A stretch of 64,000 nucleotides of DNA from Poecilobothrus nobilitatus (taxonomy: Eukaryota; Arthropoda; Insecta; Diptera; Dolichopodidae), in NCBI GenBank assembly GCA_947095535.1, contig OX352772.1, forward strand, positions 95,399,207-95,463,206. The letters run 5' to 3'. The notes under the pieces are model-generated. The model worked only from the letters and a program-made list of their open reading frames with translations, was not told the DNA's origin and searched no databases. Shown here in pieces: positions 54,741 through 64,000 of the stretch. How positions within the stretch are numbered: the first letter of the stretch is position 1; each line of letters begins with the position of its first letter. Position numbers and translations under genes: made by a program.

Positions 54741-55484
54741 GCCAACATTTTACTTAAAAGCTACATAAAATCGGTGAATGATTTAGAACATAGTAGAAAA
54801 ATTTAAATTTTAAGTAATTGTGATTAGAATTTGTTGAATTTTTGTTATTTATTTTTAATTATGTAAATATTTTTAGTCTAGTCATGAAGACATTTTAATT
54901 TTTTTATTAATTTTCCAAAGTTTCTTGTTATTTTTAATATATATATTATATAATATTATATGATACATTTTCTTAATTATTTATATCATTTTATTTTCAT
55001 GGTGAACTGGGAGAAAAATGAAGTAACAAATCCAGTCCAGATGAAAAATCTGATTTTATGTTAGCATGAAGCAGATTTAATTTTTATTATATGTATATTT
55101 TTTTTTTAATAATAATTTTTTTAGGTTACATATTTTTCTAGGTGCTACATGATGAACTTTCATGTTAAATTTTACGATTAAAATCTACATGATTTTTCTG
55201 ATAGTGCCTAGAAATAATATTTTAGTGCAATATTTTTTTACTAACACATTTTTAATTAAAAAAAAAACTAATATCTATAATAAATATCTTAAACCCTTTT
55301 TATATTTTTACTTATGTATTTGTAATTTAAAAAACTGTGTTAAAAATTATATAAAATAAAAAATTAGTAAAAATTTTAAAAATTTAAACTTCAACTTGTT
55401 TTGATTATTACTAAAAACTTTCATAATTTATTACACGTATTTTCTTTTAGTTGTTCTTCATATAGGTACATAACTCCAACAATA
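54741..55484. other. AT-rich stretch, no gene seen
   Basis: Only low-complexity open frames (for example 55,162-55,359). Nothing was recognised on either strand. Confidence 0.4.
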
Positions 55485-55895
55485 TCTGAACATCTGTTGC
55501 TAAAAGAACATCAATTTCTTCATACTTAAACTTTTTAAATGAATCTAAACATTGTTGTTGAGTCAAATTTTCAAGTAATTCACCTGCTTTTACACCTAAT
55601 AAACCAAGTAAAAGACGAAATCAGCGAGGTTGTTTTTTGGTTTGAACACAAAACCATACAATGATCGTGAAATATTAGTTAACAGTCAGTTTCTCAATCT
55701 TCGCGTATTCTTATAAATTCTTGACGCAAATTAAAAGCTACAGTTTAATTTGAGTTCACAAAAATTAAACAACCAGGTGTGGTAATTACAATATCCGAAT
55801 TTTGTCTTGAATATTTTCTTGAACTTTAACATCTAGACCTCTAATAGTTAAACCAATTTCAATTGATGTAAATTGGTATAATTCTATAGGTACAT
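55485..55895 (-). pseudogene. DEAD-box helicase (DDX27/Drs1-type) pseudogene fragment
   Basis: Read leftwards over several frames: FTSIEIGLTIRGLDVKVQEN (about 55,835-55,890, motif Ib region), FVNSN.TVAFNLRQEFIRIRED (about 55,700-55,770), VWFCVQTKKQPR, then LLGLLGVKAGELLENLTQQQ and DSFKKFKYEEIDVLLATDV (55,491-55,610, motif V). The order fits DDX27-like nucleolar helicases in ribosome biogenesis. A large piece between motif Ib and the second RecA domain is missing. There are no introns, and many breaks. It is probably a decayed processed copy and the only host-gene trace in the window. Confidence 0.7.
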
Positions 55896-56576
55896 TCTAT
55901 ACATTTATATTTAAGTGGATGCTGCAATATATGGGCGAATATCTTCAACGTGCATCAAATGTCAACACGCTGTCATATTTTCCCTTATTATGTGGTGACC
56001 CTTTAAATGTTGAAAAAAAATTTATTTAAAGTGTTTTTGTTTTTAAAAAATAAAACCTACAGTTGCTATACATATATGTATGTAGGTAATGTAGTTTTAC
56101 AAAAATTATACGCATAGATATCAAATAAATATTTAGACATAAAATATTTATATATTTTTTTTGTTATGTACCTACGTTTGATAAATAAAAAAATTTACTT
56201 ATTCTAATATTTTATTTAAAAACTATTATATAAAGTATATATTCATAATTTATTATAAAAATAAACATTTTCTGCTTACTTTACAGCAAGTGCATACATA
56301 TTTATTTTCTCCTAGAATTTTAAAATTAAAAAACAGCTATAAAAAAAAATTTTCTAAACCCTAACAATAAAAATAAAACTTCATTTTAGTATATTTAAAA
56401 ATTATTTAATACATCATTTTATAATTTTCTCCTTTTTTTCTCTCTTTTGTTTTTATATTTCTTAGCGAATTTTAATAATTTAAACATTTCTAAACATATA
56501 ATTTTATCATTCTTTCAAATCTTTTTAAGTTAATTTCATTTTTTATATCAGATGGTAGTGCATTATATATATAGTT

Positions 56577-56613
<37 letters not shown>

Positions 56614-57021
56614 TCACTATATATAGTTTCACTAAAGTGTTGTAGTCTGTAGTACGTATTGGTGTCCATCATTTTCATATACTAACTAATTACTTGAATA
56701 CTTCGGTGTACATCATTTCCATAATTCCATATACTAACTTATTATTTAAATGCTATTACTTACATTTTTTATAGTTTGGGGCTGCTGCCCCTAAACCCCA
56801 GCTAGCAATTAAATTTTCATATAAAAGAGTAAACATTTATTTTTTTTAATCATACAAGCAAAAAAAATATCAAAATGATCCTTGCCGTATGCCTTTACTT
56901 GCCGAATTCAAAAAGAGGATTGCTTAAATTGTTAGCGGACCCAGGAGCCCCCATCTATAGAAAAATTTAATTTTCATATAAAAGGGTTACCATTTATTTT
57001 TTTTATTTCAAACAAGTAATG
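55896..57021. other. AT-rich spacer with a TA microsatellite and family F fragments
   Basis: A (TA)n tract mixed with tagtttcacta lies at 56,563-56,633. Minisatellite units of the gggctgctgcccctaaaccc type occur at about 56,777 and 56,930. The rest is AT-rich with no gene. Confidence 0.5.
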
Positions 57022-58321
57022 TTTGAAATGTTTTAGCCGCTATGCTAGGGAAGATGAAAATTCCGAAAAACCCAACGCATTAAAAAGAGTAAAACCGTTA
57101 TTAAATATACTTGTAGAAAATTTCAGAAAACTTTTCACCAGGAGAAGAATTATCTTTAGATGAATCTCTTCTTTTGTATAGAGGGTCTTCTTTTGCATAG
57201 AAAATTAAGGTAAGTATTAGTTTTCGACAATACATGAAAGGCAAAAAGGCCAAGTATGGCATTACACTTTTTGAACTTACGACAAGTAATGGGTATGTAT
57301 TGTCTATTAAAGTATATCAAGGAAGAGATGAAGCTTCTGAAGATCGTTTAGAACGATCAAAAACGGAAAAAATTGTATTCGAATTGACTCAGCCCTATTT
57401 TTATAAAGGACATCACTTATTTATGGATAATTTTTTAATAGTTACAGATTATCCAATGAACTTTTAATTCATAAAACACAGTCGATAGGTACACTGCGCT
57501 TGAACAGAAAAGAAAATCCAAAACAAGTTATTGATTGACAAGTGAAAGAAAAGTAAATTAATATGGAGAAGGAAAGCCAAGGTTTACATTTCAAACTGGA
57601 AAGATAAAAGGGATGTACATTCCATAACAACCGCATTCCACCCACAATTAATAGAAACTAAAATAGATTCGGAAAAAAATTAATTAAACCAAAAGATATA
57701 ACAAATTAGAATGAGCATATGCCTGGAATTGACAAGAACGATCAAATGATTGCTTATTGTCCATCTCCGAGAAAAAGTATAAAAAGGTTCTTTGCTGGAT
57801 ATCAGTGTTAACTTGCTGGATATCCGTGTTTTTAATAGTTAGTACATCTATAAAAATTTTAATAAAAAAGTTTAATTTTTGGAATTCAGAAATGCTTTGA
57901 TAAAATCTTTAATTAATCTTCCGCCAGATATAACAGATGGTTCGAATTTGGTAGTTACACCTAGAGGTTTTCCACTGAAAGTTTCATTACCTGCATTATC
58001 TTCTTCCATTTCGGAATTACGCCTTCAATCACCACGTTCTTCTAGAAGTGTTTTTTCATCATTAGAAAATTTTGGAAACTATCATGTTATGGAAAAAATT
58101 CCATTACCTATTAATTATAAACGAGAACATATTTTTTACGTTGTAGAAATTGCTACGCCAACAAAATTACCAAACATACTTGTTTCCGATGTCAAACTTG
58201 TTCTAATAAGCCAGTTTTTGTTCACATTGCTTTAGTATTTACTATAAAAATTTGTAATTTTATATTTTGGGGTTTGTGCAGGACTTGTACTTCACCGACA
58301 AAAAGGCCACGTGTCCGGAAC
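57022..58321 (+). pseudogene. piggyBac-family transposase, copy 2, 5-prime truncated
   Basis: Joins homology to copy 1 at gaaatgttttag (24,224 equivalent). It carries LSLDESLLLYRG, GKKAKYGITLFELTTSNGYV, LFMDNF, WRRKAKVYISNWKD-like text, MPGIDKNDQM and LINLPPDITDGS. A short insertion (tcttcttttgcatagaaaat, about 57,186) lies after YRG. Frameshifts are at the same places as in copy 1, so both descend from an already broken copy. The hAT element begins right after it. Confidence 0.83.
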
Positions 58322-61300
58322 CAACGTTCCCTCTAATTTTTTAGATATCTGAGGGGAAAATGTGCGGCGTGAGCAGTAAATTTACAGAACAAGATTTAGT
58401 GAGCGGAAAATTTGCATAAAAATTAATTAAAACAAAAATTAAAAAATTAAATATTTAATTTATTATATATGTAATTCATTTTTTCGTATATAATTCATAT
58501 TTATAGCTAAAGCTACATATTGACTTAGTAATGAATGCATATTAATACTTCATTTATTTATTCAATTTACATTTCATAATGTACATACTTATCTTATAAT
58601 ATTCTTTTTAAATTTAATTATTTGGATTTATAAAAGAAAATATATAATATTAAACGACGGAATGTCCACTACGGCATTTTTTCACGTCTGTCTTTCTTTA
58701 TTAGCCCAATATTGATAAACTTCATCTAAATCTATATTTTTTTGAGACAATAAATGTGATTTTATTCGCATCAAGCATTCCAAATGATTAATTTCAATTC
58801 TATTTCTAGATTTAGTTTTTATAGAATTCATTAAACTGAATACACGTTCACAATCGCAACTTGATGCTAGAAATGTTGAGCTAATGTCTAGTAAAAATTT
58901 CCGTTCATTGAATTTGTCATCTTTTAAAACGAAATTCACCAAGTTCGTGAATGTTTGAATTGAACCAGCTTTGTATTTTTCGGCCACAATAAATTTTAAT
59001 GTGGTATATTGCTAACATATCGTCTCTGCTGCAGTGTTATTAAAATTGGGAATAAACATAGAATATTTTCGTACTAAGTTTAGAACACTTTCTTTCCCAA
59101 ATTCAAAGTTAGTAGTGTTTGCTATTGCACCAGGATCGAATGCATACCACTCTATATAATCTTTTTCAGGGAACCTACTCTCCAAGTGTTTACATAAAAG
59201 TTCAATAAATCGAATAATTGCAGATGTATCAACGTCATTGTTTGATAGAGCTAAAAGTTTCTTGACATCATCACTCCAATATACTACATCACTCAAATAC
59301 TGACTTTTCACTTTATTTATAGTTCCTTTTGCAAACTGAAGAGCTTCTAATGATGTTAAACCACTTCTTTGAAATAATTTGGTTAGTGCAGCAAGGTCGC
59401 ATAAAACTTCATTTAAAGTTACTATTGTAACATGGTATTGTAGATTTTTAAGCATTTTCAAACAATATTTGCTAATAGGATCATTAAAATTTTGGACCTT
59501 TTCGGTGCAGTAATCAATTACGGTATCATAATTTCGAATTAAAGCTTTCACGGCAAAGTGTCTAGAAAGCCATCTTACTTCATTGAGTGGTCGAAATGCT
59601 AGTGCATCACATTCTGTTAAAATAGCCATTTCTTGAAATTGTTCTTTCCTTATAGACGATCGGTGAAACATAGTGTAAACTGTCCTCAAAAGTGTTTCGA
59701 TATCCTGCATGATCGAGACCTGTTTGCAAGCATCATCTATGGCAAGATCTTCTTTGTGGGCTACGCAATGTTGTTCAGATAAATGCTTAATTTCATGTCG
59801 AAGTCATGCTGCTACACCATTATTTTTTCCTAACATAACTGAAGCTCCATCAGAAGTAAAGAGTACCATTTTCTGTAAATTTAGATTATTGTCAGCATAA
59901 AATGCTTTAATTGCTTCTACAATAGAAATGCTGTCACAACCGGTCATTTTTAAAATACCACAAAATTCAGTTCTGTATACAAATTCACATTCTGGTCGAT
60001 ATTTCATACTATTAATATTTTCTGTACAGAAATATCTGTACTTTCATCTATTGTCAGTGTATGGAAACTCGATTTACGTAATTCATTAATGAATTTTTGT
60101 TTTATTATGAAATTTATACATTCGACAAATTCATATGCATAATTTTTACTACGCCATGAATGAGGAATTGATACATATTTAGCCATATGTTCATGTATTG
60201 CTTGCATCGAAAGCATAGATGTATTTATTTGGATTCCAAGTATCACATTATCAATAAGAATTTTTACCATATTCCGATCAGATCGCTTGCGTTCAGCCAA
60301 ATCGGCTCTGTTCTTAGAAGTTTGTGGCGTTTCGTTTAAAAGACGTAAAATTCCACCTCCGTTTCGATTCCTTATAGTAAATACAGAATCATTATGAACC
60401 TTTTGTTTTAAATGTCTTTTTAAATAATCTAATTTCCAGTCACTCCATTTTTTCCACTAGAAAATTCTCCTGGAGCACTTACTTCTGAACAAAATTTACA
60501 CGTAACTTCATCTTTTTCAATACAGTAAATTAAAATTTCTCCAATTTTAACTTTTATGGTTTTATTAGATGAAGTTGGCATTTGTGTTTCAACCAGCTCA
60601 TCTAGCCACTCTTTTTTGAAAATTGAGGATGTTTTCCTTTTTTTGTTTAAGCTTGACATATTAAAAGGTTTCTTTCTAGTAAGAAGTTTGATAAACTAGA
60701 ATAAATTAATATGTAAGAATAAGCTATTATAAGAATTATGATGTCTATGATGAAAAAAAAATTAAAGAAATGTTAAAATGTGATTGATACTTACATTTGG
60801 AAATATATGTTTATGTTTGATAGTTTTGTATTAATTAATATAATTTATAATAAATGTAGTATTATTATAAATTAAATATAACTTAGAAATAATTCTTTTT
60901 GAATATAAAATAATTTATAATTATAAAATTAATATGATAATTTTCTTTAGCAGATTGTTTGAATTTTTGTTAAGGATTTACTTTTTTTTTGTCCTAGAAA
61001 TTTAAAATTTATTAACTTATTTTCATTATTGCAAACACTTTAAATTTTACCACAATCTCCAGTTATAAAACAAATTAGTTTTTTTTAAGTTGAACAAACA
61101 CGAATTTACTTAGTTGCACAGTTACAGAGATACTAATGAAAATAATAAAGCATAAAATAAATTGCCATGAAATTTAAGAATGCAAAAATAAAAAACGGCC
61201 GTTGCTATGGTAAATGTGAAAGAAAGCCGGTAGTTTGATGAAAGTAACTAACTTTTTTTTTATGGGGTTTTATTTTCAAAATTTTGAATATGCTTTTTTA

Positions 61301-61440
61301 ATTTTTTTTTTAAATATGTTGTATACTTTGTATAGGAATATAAATAATTTTGTAACAATATTTCTAAAAATTAAAAAAAAAATAAGTGCGCGGATTTTGA
61401 AAACCAAATGATTTTTAGCAGCTGCTTAGAGGGAACATTG
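58322..61440 (-). mobile_element. hAT transposon, 3.1 kb
   Basis: Ends: caacgttccctctaa on the left and ttagagggaacattg on the right (15-bp TIR, one mismatch). The 8-bp target duplication tccggaac lies at 58,314-58,321 and 61,441-61,448. The empty site is visible downstream of piggyBac copy 1 at about 25,487 (gtgtccgaaaccctcc). Positions 58,322-58,680 and 60,660-61,440 are its AT-rich untranslated ends. Confidence 0.93.
58682..60659 (-). pseudogene. hAT transposase, nearly full length, inactivated
   Basis: ATG at 60,659. A BED-type finger (CKFCSEV..H..VH) is broken by a frameshift in an A-run near 60,450. Then ILRLLNETPQTSKNRADLAE, LTIDESTDISVQKIL with the first catalytic Asp (about 60,035), and FTSDGASVMLGKNNGV with the second Asp (about 59,855). 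RWLSRHFAVKALI follows. The dimerisation segment SCDCERVFSLMNSIKTKSRN lies near 58,830. A frameshift at 60,006, a TGA at 59,804-59,806 and a TAG at 59,012-59,014 are the other lesions. It resembles the ZNF862/KIAA1586-like hAT group. Confidence 0.88.
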
Positions 61441-63120
61441 TCCGGAACCCCAAAAATTGGCCAAAATTCGATAAACTTTTACCGTTAGAATCTAAATTTA
61501 CCGAAAAAATTAACTTTTTTCCTTTATTTTTCGCGAAAAAAATTTTTTTAAATTTTTTTCGTACAAAAATCAACATTTTTGTTATGAAAATAATGGTCGA
61601 CTGACATTTTGACGTTTAATAAATACTTAAAATATAATATAAAATAATAAAAAAGAAAGGGTTGTACAAGAAATATTTAGGTAGTTAGAGATAACTCAAA
61701 TTTACATAAAATAAAAAAATTATTGACATCTTTATATTAGAAATGCAAATAAATTATTTTAAAATTTTTTGAATGATAAAATAAACATATATGGGGGCTA
61801 CCGCCCCCAAACCCCCGCTAACAGTTTAATAAATCCTCTTTTTAAATTCGGCAAGTAAATCCATACGGCAACCATCAGTTAATACATTTTTTTGCTTGCA
61901 TGAAATCAAACAAAAAAATGCTCTTTTATATTAAAATTAGTTTTATAAAGTCGAAGGCTGCCGCCCCCAAACCCCCGCTAACAATTTAAGAAATCCTCTT
62001 TTTAAATTCGGCAAGCAAGTTCATACGGCGAGCATCAATTTATACATTTTTTTGCTTGCATAAAATCAAAAAAAAAATTACTCTTTTATATTAAAATTAA
62101 TTTTTTAAAGTCGAGGACTGCCGCCCCCAAACCCCCGCTAACATTTTAAGAAATCTTCTTTTTAAATTCGGCAAGTAAATCCATACGGCAACCATCAATG
62201 TATACATTTTTTGCTTGCATGAAATCAAAAAAAAAATCACTCTTTTATATTAAAATTAATTAATTAACAAACCCCCGCTAACAATTTAAGAAATCCTCTT
62301 TTTAAATTCGGCAAGTAAATCCATACGGCAAGCATCAATTTATACATTTTTTTGCTTGTATGAAACCAGAAAAAAGAATTACTCTTTTATATTAAAATTA
62401 ATTTTTTAAAGTTTTAATTATTGTTTTTATTTAAGTGTCAAAATTTTAATTTTTTATATAAAATTTTACATTTACATATAAAAATTACTAAAAATGTTAA
62501 CGTTTACATTTAGAATCAATTAAATATTGAAATAAATAATAAAATATGTTTATTTTATCGTTTAAAAAAGTTTAAATTATTGTTTTTATTTTTAATACAA
62601 AAATGTCAAAATTGTAATTTTTTATATAAAATTTTACATTTACATATAAAAATTACTAAAAATTTTACATTTACATTTAGAATCAATTAAATATTGAAAT
62701 AAATGATAAAATATGTTTATTGAATGCTACTCAAAAAGTAACTTTTTTTTAACTTTAAATCCTATTTTATATAAAAAAAAATTAAAAACCAATTATAGTA
62801 GGTAAAAAAATTTTTAAGTACAATAATTTTCATAAATTTCATATACAAAATATGAAAATTTTTCGGGTATATAAAATTCTGACAATTTGAAGAAAAACTT
62901 TACAGATAGAAATTTTTTTTTTGTTATAATTGTCATAACCAAAAGTATTAAATTTTGTAAACAATTTGATATAAACAGTTTTGAAATAAAATTTAATTCT
63001 AAAAACCTAAATAGATAATTTTATTGTAAAGAAAAAATATATTTAGAAAATATATTCAAATATTTTTTGAAAGATATGAGAAAAATATCGGAAACAAATT
63101 TTTCTCGGTTTGTGTCTTGG
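61441..63120 (+). repeat. Family F repeat, copy 2 with expanded minisatellite
   Basis: Continues piggyBac copy 2 after the hAT element (ccaaaattcgataaactttt). It has the uninterrupted Polinton target atgaaaataatggtcgactg (61,584-61,603). Four units of about 157 bp with gccgcccccaaacccccgct (61,798-62,400), where copy 1 has one. Two units of about 170 bp follow at 62,411-62,720. Homology to copy 1 stops near gtttgtgtcttgg (63,118). Confidence 0.82.
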
Positions 63121-63386
63121 TCGGAACTCAACCAAAAAAAAATAGGAAACCTACAAAATGCTCCTAGAATATTTTGTGTATCTTGAAATTTACACAAAAT
63201 ATTCTAGCTTTCTTAGTTTTTGAGTTAGCGTGCTGACGGACGGATGGACGGACATGGCTTAATCTACTCAGAATTTGATTCTGATCCGATCCATACCTTT
63301 GAAGGTATATCTAGCTCACTTATTTCGAGGTGTTACAAACGGAGGAGTAATTTTATTATACCCGATACTTATCGTACGGGTATAAA
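63121..63386. repeat. Short dispersed repeat with a cggacggatggacggac tract and a palindromic end
   Basis: gacggacggatggacggaca at 63,236 is followed by ctactcagaatttgattctg. It ends tacccgatacttatcgtacgggta, an imperfect palindrome. Its layout matches the inverse of the left 220 bases of family T, with diverged sequence, so it is probably a related family. Confidence 0.5.
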
Positions 63387-64000
63387 AATAAATACTTAAA
63401 AAAATTTTAAAACTTTAGTTTCAAAATAAATTTCGTGAATCATACAAATTATATGGCAATATTGTCTTTTATTCAAATGCATTCTTCTAAAAAGAAGTTT
63501 TAAAATTTTTGAAGAAAAAAAGAGAAAAAAAAACAAAATAAAAAAAAAATATTTATCATGTATGTACCTATCTAAAATGAAAATAGAATCAAAATAATAT
63601 TCACGAGGGTATTTTTTTAAAAGAACTATTGAGGAGATTTGAGAAATAAAAAAAAGCAAAGGAAAAAATTAGAGAGCAAATGGGGCACTTAAAAAATCTG
63701 AAAAAATTTCGAGAATTCTTATTGACATTTTTTGTTCTGCTTGCATTATCTATATATATATAATTTCTGGTTTTACATACTTTACATACTTCTTTTACAT
63801 ACTTCTTGACTTTTTTTTCAAAACACTACTATTATCCCAATCCCACACACGTCGTAAGAGTTATTCCTCCTTACGACATTTACAGCCACTTCTGAACAGG
63901 AAAGGCTGTGTAATTCCCTGTCCACATTTATGTGGCAAAGAAATGCAGTAAAAAAAATCGATATAAATCATATAGTTAGTTTCTTCATACTTTATAAGAA
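63387..64000. other. Unassigned AT-rich end of window
   Basis: No gene is recognised. The minus-strand open frame at 63,396-63,659 is Phe/Ile-rich low-complexity sequence. A small hairpin, gtcgtaag..cttacgac, lies at about 63,851-63,877 in a more normal-composition stretch. Confidence 0.35.

Noticed and set aside
55162..55359. Small hydrophobic open frame
   Set aside because: Low-complexity AT-rich translation (Phe, Ile, Lys, Asn); no neighbours or motifs support it. The same holds for 27,071-27,262, 52,735-52,974 and 63,396-63,659.
61798..62400. Regularly spaced repeats as a CRISPR array
   Set aside because: Units are about 157 bp, contiguous and AT-rich with no unique spacers; this is a minisatellite in an insect-type genome.

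Overview
The window is AT-rich insect-type nuclear DNA made almost entirely of nested, mostly broken mobile elements. I see no intact host gene, tRNA or rRNA. The transposon mix points to an insect: an env-bearing gypsy/errantivirus-type LTR element primed by tRNA-Ser, an I-like LINE, piggyBac, hAT, a Tc1/mariner relative, a P-element relative, a Penelope fragment and Polinton/adintovirus genes. I cannot fix the order. The only host-gene trace is a dead minus-strand fragment of a DDX27-type DEAD-box helicase near 55.5-55.9 kb.

Layout. (1) 28-22,873 is a large inverted duplication, with arms 28-4,334 and about 19,576-22,873. Each arm carries a decayed protein-primed-type DNA polymerase B gene (called lineage C here) and a Penelope GIY-YIG fragment. 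In the left-hand gene, which reads leftwards from 19,008, three insertions are stacked. A dispersed repeat (family M, 4,487-13,494) contains a complete errantivirus-like element (5,588-13,297, 608-bp LTRs, TSD tacg). Separately an I-like LINE (13,675-18,732, putative TSD ataaatat) splits the same gene. A GC-rich patch and a perfect 26-bp hairpin sit at the inner edge of the right arm. (2) 22.9-27.0 kb holds a piggyBac pseudogene and its long AT-rich 3-prime flank (family F). (3) 27.0-53.6 kb is a second family F copy in inverse orientation, interrupted by a 146-bp tandem-repeat element (family T, 27,863-29,963) and by a 23.4-kb Polinton (30,034-53,453). (4) 53.5-57.0 kb has a P-like transposase remnant, the helicase pseudogene and simple repeats. 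(5) 57.0-63.4 kb has a second piggyBac plus family F copy, split by a 3.1-kb hAT element (58,322-61,440, TSD tccggaac).

The most interesting object is the Polinton. It has AGTAGGTAACC...GGTTACCTACT ends, about 1-kb terminal inverted repeats and a 6-bp target duplication GTCGAC; uninterrupted versions of the target sequence are also in the window. Inside one TIR pair there are two unequal gene sets. Set A has a packaging ATPase, pX-like, a conserved ORF, penton, pVI-like and major capsid protein on the left, then a second MCP C-terminus, adenain-like protease, integrase and polymerase on the right. Between them lies a divergent set B: integrase in the opposite orientation, ATPase, pX-like, the conserved ORF and penton. 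The B penton gene runs into the A-type MCP at a short shared sequence near 47,000. The locus therefore looks like a recombinant of two Polinton/adintovirus lineages. It was later hit by family M (once in each gene set), family T and a mariner-like element. All virus-like genes carry stops, frameshifts or lost catalytic residues, so the element is dead as seen here.
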